A DNA stretch of 64,000 bases from Bactrocera neohumeralis. Its lineage: Eukaryota > Arthropoda > Insecta > Diptera > Tephritidae. The notes under the pieces are model-generated. The model saw only the letters and a list, made by a program, of their open reading frames with translations, had not been told where the DNA came from and did no database searches. Numbering within the stretch: position 1 is the stretch's first letter; every line of letters starts with the position of its first letter. This document shows, piece by piece, positions 1-11,690 of this stretch. Made by a program: the position numbers and the translations under genes. Location: assembly GCF_024586455.1 (NCBI RefSeq), contig NC_065923.1, forward strand, positions 39,666,370-39,730,369. The letters run 5' to 3'.

Positions 1-199
1 ACATTATTAAAAATTAAAGCCTGAAAAACCCAAGTTCTTCATACTGTATATTTCTCATAATTACGTGAAGTATCAGTGTCGATAAAAATAGTTCGATTGG
101 CGTAACGCATCGCGCATTTAATATTTAGTCGACATAATCGCCCAGCAAAGTCGGTAATTCGAGCAACCATAAATCGATATCACACCACATTTACTCTGA

Positions 200-880
200 A
201 GGATACTAGGGACGCTGTTCAGTGCACTCCGAAAACTATGGAGCAGAATATCGAAGAAGACCCGTATGAATACATCTGTCATCGCGCGCAGCAATTGGAG
301 TCGAGTCCATTCACTTCATGGAAGCTTTTGCGAAAAGATCTGAACGACCATCTGCTTGTCCCAAATTCGGTGAATGGGCCAAAAACGTGATGACCACCGA
401 TTCCGACTTCCACAAACCAAATTGTCATATTTGGAGTGATGGTAATCCACAAGCCATTGTTGAGACGCTCTTACATTCTAAAAAAGTCACTGTTCGGTGT
501 TCTCTATGGCCATATTTCTTCAAAAATGCAGACGCCCATAATGTTACAGTCAATAGGGAATACTAAAGAGCCATGATTAATGACTTTTTCGTGCCTGAAT
601 TGGAGGATATTGATGAAGAGTACCTTTGGTTACAATAATAATGTCATACAGCAAACAAAGTAATCATTTTTCTCGCGTCGTGGGCCTGTGGCGTGGTCTC
701 CAAATTTGTGCGATATAACACCGCTTTTGTAGAGTAATGTGTTGACGTCTTGGAAGAGAATATTTGGCGTATTATTGCTGAAATACGACCCCAATTTTCG
801 CAAAAAGTGGTTACTCACCAGTGATGACTCACCAACTACGAAAGGGTTTTCTCATCGGGTATGTGACGGCAACAAATTGT
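200..880 (+). pseudogene. Decayed Tc1/mariner (IS630-type) transposase
   Basis: Several frames along this stretch together give pieces of an insect IS630/Tc1-mariner-type transposase in the expected order. Near 240-330 is a helix-turn-helix segment (EQNIEEDPYEYICHRAQQLE). Around 390-560 is the central part containing DSDFHKPN and KKVTVRC, then WPYFFKNA and VTVN. Near 675-715 is GPVAWSPNLCDITPL, corresponding to the block before the last catalytic acid, and near 740-830 is a C-terminal VDVLEENIWRI piece. No continuous frame survives and the stretch between the pieces is shifted, so this is a dead copy. A second relic of the same family lies at 6790-7010 on the other strand. The assignment rests on recognition of the conserved blocks; the exact ends are not visible. 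Confidence 0.6.
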
Positions 881-1302
881 GTTAGTTTGTGTCATTAATG
901 TTGTGGAACTATTTTTTATGTGCGCAAACACTAATTCACGCCCCTTAAATTTTAATAGGAAGTCTGTAATGGCTGAAGGAAAAGTAAACAAACACTGAAA
1001 GCCAACCAAAGCAGCTCGAATAATGTTCCGCATATTTTGGAGCATAAAAAGTGTTAATAAAGTTACACAAAGCAAAAACAAAATTTATATTTGCGGCAAT
1101 TTAAAAATGAAAATGCACCACAATGGTGGCCACTGTGCAGCTCGGCTTTAATATTTGGGCTTTAATTTAATTTTTTTGCTCATCTCAACTTTATTTATCG
1201 TTTCGTAGTAATCGTGTTTTTTCTCCAGAAAGGTACAATCTGGTTAAGCGACTCGATGAAACAGTTCGAAGTGAAACAGAAGAAACTGGTACAATTTGTT
1301 AC

Positions 1303-1309
1303 TATAAAT
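1303..1309 (+). promoter_or_regulatory. Probable TATA box of cuticle gene 1
   Basis: TATAAAT lies about 33 bases upstream of a TCATTC initiator-like site near 1336 and about 95 bases before the first coding exon. The position suits a short-leader cuticle gene, but no transcript data are available. Confidence 0.45.
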
Positions 1310-1402
1310 GCGCCAGTGGACACTTGGACACATATTCATTCTTGTGTAAACTTTCGAGGCAGAAGCATCTATTTCAACAACAAGCCAAACCCGGCCAGCA
1401 AA

Positions 1403-1925
1403 ATGTCAAAAACAGTAAGTGTTGAGAGCGAGAGCTCGTACTTATTTCCAGTTTTCAAGAATGAAAAGGCGTTGTATTCATAAATGTACATTGTCATCGA
1501 ATTACTTACAGACCACCACTTCCATTGCCATCGCATTCGTTGCCACCATCATACTCTGTCATTGCAACCACTTCGTAGCAGCGCGTCCTGATCAATACGA
1601 TGCCGCTGCCGAGACGCGAAATTTCAAAAGCGAAGTGAAAGAGGATGGCAGTTACCAATATCAGTACGAAACTTCGAATGGCATTGCCGCTGGCGAATCC
1701 GGTGTAGGCGGCTATTATGCGAGCGGCTCTTCAGCCTATTATGCGCCAGATGGTCAGCTCATTCAACTGAGCTATACCGCCGATGAGAATGGTTTCCATC
1801 CGGCTGGCGAACATTTGCCCACACCACCTCCAGTACCAGAGGCCATTCTCAAAGCGCTTGAATACATTCGCACACATCCGCAGCAGGAGGACCGCAAGGG
1901 AGCCAGCGGCCAAGCTCAGTTCTAA
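1403..1925 (+). CDS. RR-1 cuticle protein 1 (Edg78E/Cpr67F-like)
   Basis: Two coding exons: 1403-1414 (M-S-K-T) with donor GTAAGT at 1415, and 1512-1925 after acceptor ACAG ending at 1511. The intron is phase 0 and the product has 141 residues. The first ~28 residues form a signal peptide with a hydrophobic core (IAIAFVATIILC) ending near VAA-RPD. The mature part carries the R&R consensus of the RR-1 chitin-binding class: EDGSYQYQYETSNGI, then YYAPDGQLIQLSYTADENGF, then HLPTPPPVPEAILKALEYI. Such proteins are secreted by epidermal cells and bind chitin in soft (larval or pupal) cuticle. Translation could be opened upstream at 1419 without the splice, but that gives no signal peptide; the spliced start matches the 4-codon first exon of the other two cuticle genes. 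An exact orthologue is not assigned. Confidence 0.88.
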
Positions 1926-3030
1926 GTCCTTAAATGAATAAGTCCACAAACACATACATGCATATAATGTAGGAGCATGTGCAAGCATATAAATACGAGT
2001 ACATACATAGATGAGTAAATGGGTTTTTTACTTTTGTTGAAATCGAAAAAATTTATTGTTGTTTTCGTTGGTTTGGTTGCAAGCCTGCACAAATCGCTTA
2101 TAAATATCATTAGTATGTATATACATATAAATCATGATTTTTGTTATAAAATGATAATAAAATACATTCTTAAAATCAAAAAGTGTTGCTTTCGATATTT
2201 TCGTCAACTTATTGGATCCCTAAAATGGTATTCGCTAACCTCGGCCAAATCTTGGAACTTATGACTAAAATCATGTTTCTCACAATATTTGACATTCATA
2301 TTATTTATTCGATTTTTATATTCATGATACAATTTAGAGATAATCCTGATCCTACGAGTGGTACTTGAAGGAGTAACAGAAACATATGGATATATACTAT
2401 ATATACATAGAATTTTTATAGATGGTATGTAAAATCTATGAAAATTGCATACAGCCTTACTTAACAAGCTGAATATCTCGAGAAATATTAATGATAGCGA
2501 TTTTGACCTCGAACCTTTTTTATAGCAAATAAAATTTTCTACAAATTTGTCATACAAATTTTTTCTATAGCTTCTGTCATTTACGAGATATGTACAAAAA
2601 AATGCGAAATTCTTGGAAAAAATCGGGTTTAGAGCCTTGTACTACCTCGCCGGTGTGAGTTACGACTTTGTTGCACTGGGCACTTTTGTAGAGTGAACAA
2701 TTCTGAGAAATATGCGTCTAAAGTCAAAGCGATGCCATAAAATACCTCTGATCTGTAGGAATTTAAAGATAAAAACTCACGATTGTAGTGTATTTTCTAT
2801 GGAAAATTTTTATAGGCCTTGGTCCAGTTCTTAGCTTTAATATTAAGAGCTAAAATTTTCAGGGAATTTTTTTTAGGGTATTTCCAAGGAAATTTCGTGA
2901 CGGGACTGAAAAAATTTAATAGTTCAATAAAAAAAAAACACCCTAATATATATATTAGACTAGCTTGCTAATCATTTTGCCACCCTTTTAGTAAAAAAAG
3001 TTCATTGCTCACAAATCTCTTCTTATGATT
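1926..3030. other. Intergenic, no gene seen; poly(A) signal of cuticle gene 1
   Basis: AT-rich sequence. An AATAAA at 2156-2161, about 230 bases past the stop, is the best poly(A) signal for cuticle gene 1. Short open frames here have no recognisable content and overlap on both strands. Confidence 0.5.
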
Positions 3031-3039
3031 GATAACTCA

Positions 3040-3610
3040 TTCCATGTGTTCTCATTCCTCTTGTTCTTCTTTGGCACTACAACCGTGGTTCTTGGCCGAA
3101 AACACAGTTACGTGATCACTTCAATTATGCATCCCAAATGCAGACAGGTAGCTTGGTTCTTCCATTGGATTTGTAGGCGCCCTTGCTACTGTTGTCCATC
3201 CATGGGTCTCAAGTCGAAAGAGCTTTTTGCTGGAGCATCAACTTCCAAGAGAACAACATAGCCTAACCAGAGCTTTCGTCAGATTTTTATGCTCTTAACT
3301 ATATCCATGTCCCCATAGAGCTCATACCATACAGTTCGTGTTTCCATCTTCTATTCATCGCTTACTCGAACGGCTTCAAAGATTTTGCGGAGAACAATTC
3401 TCACGAAGTATTTTTTCATCATCATGAGCGTTATTTTTGTTTATCGATAGAGGAGCAGATCCCCCTCAATTACTTACTGAGCTCCAAGTAGCACCTGTTG
3501 GCAAAAGTTACTCTGCTTAGATTATTGGTGGAATTTATACTGGTTCCAAGATACACAAAGTTCTTAAGTTTTTCAAATGTATAGCTGCCAATAGTGACGT
3601 AGCTCCCAAA
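3040..3610 (-). pseudogene. Degenerate 3' end of an endonuclease-RT LINE
   Basis: On the minus strand the broken frames read like the C-terminal part of the LINE family found at 39233-40872 and 60540-62340. From 3600 downward come KLKNFVYLGTSIN, FANRCYLELS, then RRIFEAVRV, YELYGDMDIVK, LWLGYVV and finally a basic QGRLQIQWK block. These are the post-RT thumb and C-terminal segments. Stops and frame changes are frequent, so this is an old dead copy, more diverged than the other three. The plus-strand open frame at 3025-3261 is only its complement. Confidence 0.6.
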
Positions 3611-3949
3611 TCGACAGGAACACTTACGATGGCGATACCGCTCACTTTAAGGTAGAATTTCATATATTCGATCAATTTCATTTTCTTGTCATTCTTGTAT
3701 TGCTACTTCAATATGGGACTACAATCATTCCTATTTCATATGGATCACAGCATTAAAATAGATCAGATTTTTTCGCTATACATTACGTTAATCATCACCA
3801 ATGCTGATATCGGACCAGGACCTGAGACAACTTTTCAGATACAGGATATGAGAACCTATCTTACCAAAATTAATAAACATACCGGTAACGTAATATACGC
3901 TCCCCTGAACCCTTTTATATCCAATATAAAGTGTACATAATCAGAACGT

Positions 3950-4660
3950 TGTGACATACGAACGCTATTAATGTTTTCTTACAGTGACTTTCAATACTCA
4001 CCTCGGCCATAAAATGGAATTAAATCGCGAACATTTTCCCGCAATTATTTTTACAACTTTCACTGTGGTTTAACTCCAACAATGCATGGATGAACTTAAT
4101 TCAATTTTTGGCGATGAAGTTTCATTAAAGAGCAGTGTTTATCGATGGTATGGTGAATTCATTCAAGGTCGTAGATCACTCCATGACGAGCCTAGTGAAG
4201 ATCGTCCAAAATCAGTTGTTGTTTCGGAAACGATAGCGATGCTTCGAAACACGTCTATGACATCTAGGTAGGTGATAAATCACGGATTTACGCGTATGCG
4301 CTCGAAAGTAGTAGAAAGTATGGGTGTTTCCAAATGAGCCGAGTCCAACAAAAGTTGTTCGACTACGAAGTATTTGCAAGCAAATGGAAAAAACTGGAAA
4401 TGTGACAGCCATACCGCTAGAACAATGCAGAACAGTAAACTCTGAGTGGTACACAATCATTTTTTTGCCAGTTGTCTTTTAAGAAATCAGGAAAACCAAC
4501 CGCCATAGAGGGATCATTCTTCACATAACATCGTACACACCGAACGGCGGTTGATGCGTTCATATTCCGCATGTTTTGGAGCTGCATCAATCAGAGAGGC
4601 GGCAATGCTTCAACCGAATATTTTATGACCTCCAATTTGAAAATACCAGAAATTTTTAGA
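3950..4660 (+). pseudogene. Dead mariner transposase, internally deleted
   Basis: The start MELNREHFPAIIF (near 4015) is followed, after a break, by MDELNSIFGDEVSLKSSVYR (4086 onward) and RRSLHDEPSEDRPKSVVV, the paired helix-turn-helix region of a mariner transposase. From about 4375 the frame resumes with pieces of the distal catalytic region (EKTGNVTAIPLEQCRTVNSEW and then a KTNR-type block). Most of the first catalytic aspartate region and the end are missing or shifted. It belongs to the same broad group as the better preserved copy at 20694-21553. Confidence 0.65.
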
Positions 4661-4829
4661 AAAATTGTCCACGCAATTTAATTAATATATCCCTCATTTT
4701 TACTGACATAAACGCTGTAAAATCAGATAGAAAATCAAATGGGATGGAAGTCACTATATTGAGTAAATTGGAACTAGAGAACTAATTGTATAAACTTTTG
4801 ACATAACATAACTCAAGTATAAATTGTGA

Positions 4830-5190
4830 CAAAAAAGTTCAGCTTCTTCAGCGAATTTTGTTTTATCTCTTCGGTCGACTGAAAACGGTTACAATCGTCT
4901 CGATGTGAATATAAAAATTGCTTTATCGGGACGAGTCATGCAAGAACGCGTTTCATACACAAAACATCCACCAAGATTACTCGAACGGTCTCACGGGAGA
5001 TATCGAGCTCTCTTGCCATCTTTGTAATACTTGTCTGACGATTTTCAAGCAACTTCCCTTTTTTAAAACCTTCATCAACGTACTACTAGAGTGTACCGAC
5101 TTAAGCAGTTTGTGTAAACAACTTAGTCCTTATATCGCGCTCATATTTGACATAGTAATTAAGGACACTCCTACCAACTTAGCTAAATAT
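4830..5190 (-). pseudogene. Mariner-like transposase helix-turn-helix fragment
   Basis: Read on the minus strand, this stretch gives ARELDISRETVRVILVDVL followed by CMKRVLARLVP. That is the second helix-turn-helix and linker of a different mariner-type transposase from the copies at 3950 and 20694. The upstream and downstream domains are absent. It directly abuts the 5' end of the dispersed repeat that starts at 5196. Confidence 0.55.
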
Positions 5191-5195
5191 ATTTT

Positions 5196-6266
5196 TATAC
5201 TCTCGCAACAATGTTGCTAAGGAGAGTATTATAGTTTTGTTCACATAACGGTTGTTTGTAAGTCCTAAAACTAAAAGAGTCAGATATAGGGTTATATATA
5301 CCAAAGTGATCAGGGTGACGAGTAGAGTCGAAATCCGGATGTCTGTCTGTCCGTCCGTCCGTCTGTCCGTCCGTCCGTGCAAGCTGTAACTTGAGTAAAA
5401 ATTGAGATATCATGATGAAACTTGGTACACGTATTCCTTGGCTCCATAAGAAGGTTAAGTTCGAAGATGGGCAAAATCGGCCCACTGCCACGCCCACAAA
5501 ATGGCGGAAACCGAAAACCTATAACGTTTCATAACTAAGCCATAAATAAAGATATTAAAGTGAAATTTGGCACAAGGGATCGCATTAGGGAGGGGCATAT
5601 TTGGACGCAGTTTTTTTGGAAAAGTGGGCGTGGCTCCGCCCCCTACTAAGTTTTTTGTACGTATCTCGGAAACTACTATAGCTATGTCAACCAAGCTCTA
5701 TAGAGTCGTTTCTTTCAGGCATTGCCATATTCAGTTCAAAAATGAAGGAAATCGGATAATAACCACGCCCACCTCCCATACAAAGGTTATGTTGAAAATC
5801 ACTAAAAGTCCGTTAACAGACTACCAAAAAACGTCAGAAACACTAAATTTTACGGAAGAAATGGCAGAAGAAAGCTGCACCCAGGCTTTTTTTAAAAATT
5901 GAAAATGGGCGTGGCCTCGCCCACTTATGGACCAAAAACCATATCTCAGGAACTACTAGACTGATTTCAATGAAATTCGGTATATAATATTTTCTTAACA
6001 TCCTGATGACACGTACGAAATATGGGTGAAATCGGTTCACAACCACGCCTTCTTCCAATATAACCCTATTTTGAATTCCATCTGATGCCTTCTCTGTATA
6101 ATATATAGTACATTAGGAACCAATGATGATAGCGGAATAAAACTTTACAAAAATACGGTATTTGAAAAATATATAAATGACGTATAATGAAATCTCGATT
6201 ATCACTTTATCATGCGAGAGTATAAAATGTTCGGTGACACCCGAACTTAGCCCTTCCATACTTGTT
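5196..6266 (+). mobile_element. Dispersed non-autonomous repeat, family 1, copy 1 (Helentron/DINE-like)
   Basis: About 1.07 kb, sharing most of its length with copies at 9207-10195, 25021-26083 and 43865-44942. It begins TATACTCTCGCA and has the exact reverse complement TGCGAGAGTATA about 45 bases before its 3' end. That is followed by a hairpin (GTTCGG, six-base loop, CCGAAC) and a tail ending CTTGTTT. A CTGT/CCGT microsatellite lies at 5341-5378. No protein is supported: open frames on both strands come from the repetitive text. Subterminal inverted repeats plus a 3' hairpin plus an internal microsatellite is the layout of DINE-1/Helentron-type elements; that classification is inference. 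Confidence 0.75.
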
Positions 6267-6789
6267 TTGAAATATCATTTACCCGGGAAATTTGATTACA
6301 ATTTCCTTTTTTGTCACAATGCATTCGGGAACATGCTTTCATTTTAAGAAGATAACTCTCACATTGATTGAGTCTAATAAAAAATCTTTGTTATAGTAGA
6401 TAGGAGTTATTTCACATATTTTCGGCATTAAACTCATGTATGTATGTATATTAAATATTATATTTTAACTTAATGATCCTTAATATTCATTCAATATACA
6501 TATACGGTATAAAGCCAAGTTTGAAATTCTTATTTTGGATATATTGGGGCTACGGGTACTATTACCCGATGACATACAATTTTGCCATTACGACATAAGA
6601 AATTCATAAGATATCTCACAGGTTGACCAATCTATGGCGGGGGTTATAGAAACCAACCCGACTTTACCCATTTTTAGTAACGGGACACTTTATAAAGTAT
6701 TAGGAAAAAACATTTTCTACTTGGAACTTTTACAGAGCCCATAAAGGGAAGCTATGTCGCTTGGGGAGGTCGAATGACTTCATTTTATA
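6267..6789. other. Intergenic, nothing recognised
   Basis: AT-rich, no supported coding frame, RNA gene or repeat relation seen within the window. Confidence 0.4.
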
Positions 6790-7010
6790 CGCTTTCAATT
6801 AAAGATCTCGATGTAAAATGCTCCAAGTCGTTCCATACGTCAGTCCGAGTTGCTGTGAACGGCGCCAGATCGGCTCTCCACGGTCTTGGTGTACATTCTC
6901 AGCTACGGCTGCTATATTTTTTTCACTGCTTGCTGAACTTGATCTATTCGGTCGAAAATTATCCAATAAGCGCGCGAAACACATTCTTTTTTAAAGAGCG
7001 TGAGTTTTCA
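6790..7010 (-). pseudogene. Tc1/mariner-type transposase N-terminal relic
   Basis: The minus strand from 6984 to 6799 reads NIAAVAENVHQDRGEPIWRR, SQQLGLTYGTTWSILHRDL and then LKAYK. This is the same helix-turn-helix region seen in the relic at 200-880, but here better preserved. Everything past the DNA-binding domain is missing. Confidence 0.6.
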
Positions 7011-7013
7011 TAA

Positions 7014-8010
7014 AGACTATTGAAAAAGTACCTAACTTGGATCACCCGTTAATTTTAATTCTAATAATGTTCAACTGCAACCAAACGAAACACTTCCCAA
7101 CATACGAGTATCTAGTAGAGAAATAATACAAAATATGTACATTTGTGTGCAAATGTTTTTATTTTTTCGATTTTTGATGCGAAGTGTGAATATTTTTTTT
7201 TAACATAACCCCCTTCTGAAATGTAAGTTTAGTTACGTTATGACGACTTAAGAAGCTTTTTCAAAGCTTTTACATTTCGTGCTTTGTTTACTACCAAAAT
7301 TAATTTTTGTGCGGGTTTCCATTTCCTGACAGGTTATAACCACTATTGTCAAATATTTTTTCTATAATTAAAAAAATGGGCTTTGTTTGGAACTCACTTA
7401 CACGCCAGTAATAAATTTGTTGGCGTATTTAGTGCCAAATTTAACCATAAAAGAAACCTACAACTTTAAAGATTCCGTATTCATATATGGCTACATTCAA
7501 TTTGAAATAAAAGATAATATGTTTTTTAATACTTTTTATAGCGTGTACATACTAAGTTTGTGTGCGTTTGTGTGTGTTTGTGTGCTCGCAGTTCATTCAA
7601 AAATTAATAATGCTTAACCAAGCAAGACAAACGCTTTTCTGTTATTTTAATTAGTTTTTATATATTTTACATTTGCTAATTTTATTAACCGTCGATGCAC
7701 TTGCTCAGACTAAATGTGTGGTCGTATGAATATGTTTGTATGTGTATGTGCATTTGTGATGTTGTTCACATTCGATTATTATTTGACCGCATTTTGCTTT
7801 CAAACCCTAAATAGACAAACCGATCTTATACTAGACGTGTTCCGCACCCATTCAAGCCATATGCAGACGCGTTCACCGGGTCAATTGTCTAAGTTATAGC
7901 TCGATACGCAAGTCGCTGATTGTGATTAACGCCTTGACGCTTGATATGCATAACAAAAGCCAAACTTGACAGCATTTTGATGTGAATCATGTAGGTTGAC
8001 AAATGATTTT
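7014..8010. other. Upstream intergenic region of cuticle gene 2
   Basis: No supported gene. It contains GT-rich microsatellite-like text around 7545-7590 and 7715-7760. The two short open frames here have low-complexity hydrophobic content and no family resemblance. Confidence 0.4.
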
Positions 8011-8013
8011 TCG

Positions 8014-8020
8014 TATAAAA
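8014..8020 (+). promoter_or_regulatory. TATA box of cuticle gene 2
   Basis: TATAAAA, with an initiator-like TTCATC about 28 bases downstream (near 8042) and the first coding exon at 8121. Spacing is right for a strong TATA-driven cuticle gene. Confidence 0.6.
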
Positions 8021-8120
8021 CTAGAGCGATTTTGGCTAATCTTCATCAAATCAATTTAGTGTCTTCGTTAGCAAACTACTGCTTTAGACGTTTTCGAAAG
8101 ATAATCCGATTAGCTTAAAG

Positions 8121-8690
8121 ATGAATAAATTTGTGAGTTTTTGCGAATAAAAAAAGAAAGTTTTTTCTTGCTGTTTGACGGCCGCTCGTATTTTTCAGAT
8201 CCTTATTGCCACCATCGCTTCACTGGCCTGTGTTGCCCACGGAGCCATTAGCCACGGCACTCATGCTGAGACGCTGAAACATAACAGCCAACTGAACCAG
8301 GATGGCAGCTACAAACACGACTACTCGACTTCCAATGGTATCAGCGCTCAAGAAGAAGGTTACGGTGGTCATCATGCCAGCGGCGGTTTTGCATACTACT
8401 CACCTGAAGGAGAACTCATTCAGCTCTCCTATTTGGCTGATGAGAATGGCTTCAAACCACAAGGCAATCACTTGCCCACACCTCCACCAATTCCACCACA
8501 AATCCTCAAATCTTTGGAATACATTCGCCTACACCCATACGATGAGGATGCTGCTCATCATAAGCAACAGCACCAGCAACAACAACATCGTCCACAGCAA
8601 CAGGCTCGCCAGCAACAATTCCATCATGTGGCGGCACCAAGCCATCAAGTGAAGAACTTGCGTCGCCCAGCTCAACGTAGACACTTTTAA
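8121..8690 (+). CDS. RR-1 cuticle protein 2 with His/Gln-rich tail
   Basis: Exon 1 is 8121-8132 (M-N-K-F, donor GTGAGT) and exon 2 is 8199-8690 (acceptor TTTTTCAG), joined in phase 0 to give 167 residues. A signal peptide (ILIATIASLACVAHG) is completed across the splice. The RR-1 chitin-binding core follows: QDGSYKHDYSTSNGI, YYSPEGELIQLSYLADENGF and HLPTPPPIPPQILKSLEYI. After LHPYDED the protein departs from its relatives with about 50 residues rich in His, Gln and Arg (KQQHQQQQHRPQQQARQQQ) and ends RRPAQRRHF. The tail is unusual beside the 141- and 125-residue neighbours; it could mediate cross-linking or metal/pH-sensitive packing in cuticle, which is speculation. AATAAA at 8782-8787 ends the transcript. 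Confidence 0.9.
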
Positions 8691-8781
8691 GAAACCAAAA
8701 GACGAGTAGTTACTTTTAGTAATGGGCTAGTTCCTACATCGAAGCTCAAAGCATTGCATTGTACATATTATTCCTAATATC

Positions 8782-8787
8782 AATAAA
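8782..8787 (+). terminator. Poly(A) signal of cuticle gene 2
   Basis: AATAAA 92 bases after the stop codon, in otherwise A/T-rich 3' sequence. Confidence 0.55.
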
Positions 8788-9206
8788 TACCATTGTCAAA
8801 CGAAAAATTACTATAAAACCTCAAAAATTCAAACCGATACAGTTTAATGTTTGTATACATAAACAGTTCTTTCCGTATTCATTAAGACCTGTTATTCGGT
8901 AACAAGTACGGGAATCAAGCTCGCATATATAAATAAGATTTTGCCTATTCATCGTCGACTGCGCGTACAAAACATAAATCACACGAAGAAGCCATAACTC
9001 CAACATCATCAATAATAATATTCCACAACTTCAGAGAACTAGTTCCATAAAAGCTTAATCTTGAGCGTCCAACCGACCTGTTGACCAAAGTGAAATTGTG
9101 TTGAGTTCTCGATGAATTGATATATTGGTATGATATTTTTCTTTAAAAAATGCTTGTTTAAAGGAAAAGCTTACATAAGAGCAAATGATTGAATGGTATC
9201 TATAAA

Positions 9207-10195
9207 ATATACTCTTTTTCTACATTTTTTATCTGCGGCTAAGGAGAGTATTATAGTTTTGTTCACATAACGGTTGTTTTTCCTAAAACTAGTCAGATAT
9301 AGGGTTATATATACTAAAGTGATCCGTCCGTCTGTCCGTCCGTGCAAGCTGCAACTTGAGTAAAAATTGAGATATCATGATGAAACTTGGTACACGTATT
9401 CCTTGGCTTCATAAGAAGGTTAAGTTCGAAGATGGGCAAAATCGGCCCACTGCCACGCCCACAAAATGGCGGAAACCGAAAACCTATAAAGTGTCACAAC
9501 TAAGCCATAAATAAAGATATTAAAGTGAAATTTGGCACAAAGGATCGCATTAGGAAGGGGCACATTTGGACGTAATTTTTTTGGAAAAGTGGGCGTGGCC
9601 CCGCCCCTACTAAGTTTTTTGGACATATCTCGGAAACTACTATAGCTATGTCAACCAAACTCTACAGAGTCGTTTTTTTCAGGCATTTCCATATACAGTT
9701 CAAAAATGGAAGAAATCGGATAATAACCAGGCCCACCTCCCATAAAAGGTTTTGTTGAAAATCACTAAAAGTGCGTTAACCGACTAACAAAAAACGTCAG
9801 AAACACTAAATTTTACGGAAGAAATTGCAGAAGGAAGCTGCACCCAGGCTTTTTTTAAAAATTGAAAATGGGCGTGGCGAAACTACTCGACCGATTTCAA
9901 TGAAATTCGGTATATAATATTCTTAACACCCTGATGACATGTACGAAATATGGGTGAAACCGGTTCATAACCACGCCTTCTTCCAATAACGCTATTTTGA
10001 ATTCCATCTGATGCCTTTTCTGTATAATACGAGTATATACATTAGGAACCAATGATGATAGCGGAATAAAACTTTAAACAAATACGGTATTTGAAAAATA
10101 TGTAAATGACTGATAATGAAATCTCGATTATCACTTATCGTGCGAGAGTATAACATGTTCGGTGACATCCGAACTTAGCCCTTCCTTACTTGTTA
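9207..10195 (+). mobile_element. Dispersed repeat family 1, copy 2 (altered 5' end)
   Basis: Aligns with 5196-6266 from about 9238 to its CTTGTT end near 10194. The usual start is scrambled (TATACTCT then unrelated text to GGCTAAGGAGAG), the CCGT microsatellite is shorter, and about 35 bases around the 'cgcccacttatggacc' module are missing near 9878. The subterminal TGCGAGAGTATA and the 3' hairpin are kept. Confidence 0.75.
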
Positions 10196-10545
10196 CTTAT
10201 ACAATAGAAAAAAAAACAAAAAATCGCCATATTTACCTGCGGACTAAGAATGAATACATACTTCGCGTTATAAGACATCTGAAATGGTGCTACAATCTTC
10301 GAAACATTTTTTGAAAAAATACATTTCTGGAAATATAGTAGCTTCACAAAACAACCTTCCCACTTTTTAGGACGTATATTCTTCTTGCCGAGAGTCTAAA
10401 TTTATGGCTTTAAGTAATTTGCATATTTGATGCCTGTACTTTGCTAATTATCTGCAGAATACTTGGGCTCAATAAGGAAAGCATTTCCAGGATAATTAGT
10501 GAAATACACTAACCAATTGATTGAAATATGGTTAAGTTACATATT

Positions 10546-10955
10546 TATACCCTGAACAGGGTATATTAAGTTGGCACCGAGTTTGTAACACCTAGAAAGA
10601 AACGTCAGAGCTACTATATAATATGGTATATGCATAAATATATGATCAGCATGACCTGAGTCGGTCGGTTCGTCTGTATATACGCGAACAAGTCCCTAAG
10701 TTTTTGAGATACCGATCAGCACACGCCCTTTTCTCTTTAAACAGCTTTGCTCAAACCGTCGAAATTTGACTACTATAGCATATAGCATTTATCAAGTGCT
10801 TGCAGGATTATTATCTAAGGTAATAATGTTATCTAATTGTTTAGATTGAATCGCTATAGCATATAGAAACTTAACGATCGGAATCAAGTTCTTGTAAGGA
10901 ATCTTTTGTACATGTGGAAGGTATTATAGCTTCGGTGCAAAACCAGATTTTTGGT
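10546..10955 (+). mobile_element. Dispersed repeat family 2, copy 1 (diverged)
   Basis: It opens with the palindrome TATACCCTGAACAGGGTATA shared with copies at 20341 and 45563. It then carries GTTTGTAACACC, a GTCTGTATATACGCGAA block, ATAGCATATAG and ACGATCGGAATCAA segments. The 3' hairpin CTTCGGTGCAACCGAAG seen in copy 2 is here degraded (CTTCGGTGCAAAACCAG). Non-coding. Confidence 0.65.
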
Positions 10956-11245
10956 GAATCTATACAGCTCGTAAATTATATTTAATATTACAATATAACA
11001 ATATACAACTTCGAGGCCGAATATCAGAACAAAAGTTATGTTGAGAAATAAATCGCAACTTTTTGTGTTTCTTTCTAATTAATTGTCTACCTTGTAACTT
11101 GGTGGAGAATAGCCCCCAAGGGAATCGGACGCTGAAAATCGAAGGACAAATTTTTATTGTGGTAGAGCGAAAAGGTATGTCAGATTGCATGGCCTTCTGA
11201 GCTCGGTTATTTTTGGTGTGGATAGCCTTTTTGCATTCCAATTAA

Positions 11246-11690
11246 GGGGTCAATAGGTAATCTTTTTTCAATTTTTTTTTTTTTTGCATTTTCGAGACCC
11301 TTATACCCTTAGAATTAATGTCGAAACTCAAACTATAAACGCGCTTTTCTCAAAACACACTTTTTTTAAACTGCCGAACATGATCCCCGTCGAACTACTC
11401 AACCGATTTGTTTAATTTTTTTTTAATGTTCACAAAATGCCTGGCTATCGTCCCTATATTTTTTATAATTTATTGACAATGTTATGACAAAATTTATGTA
11501 AAAAAAACATGGGGAAAAATTAAAAAAACAAAAACTTTTTTTTCATTCACCCAGCCATTTCTCCGACAGATGTCATCAAAAAATTCCGAAAAAATTTGTT
11601 TATATATTCCACGATTATACATATGTATGTGAAAAAAGTTTCTATTAAAAAAAATTTCAAAAAAACAGGCCGGATTACTGTGCTGACCCC
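11246..11690. mobile_element. piggyBac-like MITE with TTAA ends
   Basis: Left end GGGGTCAATAGGTAATC and right end GGATTACTGTGCTGACCCC are imperfect inverted repeats (the last 6-7 and the terminal GGGGTC match). Each is flanked by TTAA (11242-11245 and 11691-11694), the target used by piggyBac-type elements. The interior is 445 bp, AT-rich and non-coding, so this would be a non-autonomous copy. Confidence 0.6.

Noticed and set aside
3025..3261. Plus-strand open frame starting with a hydrophobic segment, possible secreted protein
   Set aside because: It is the complement of a degenerate LINE C-terminus on the minus strand.
5195..6058. Several open frames within the dispersed repeat (and in copies at 25020, 43807)
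   Set aside because: They recur on both strands only because the repeat recurs, contain CCGT microsatellite translation, and are broken differently in each copy.
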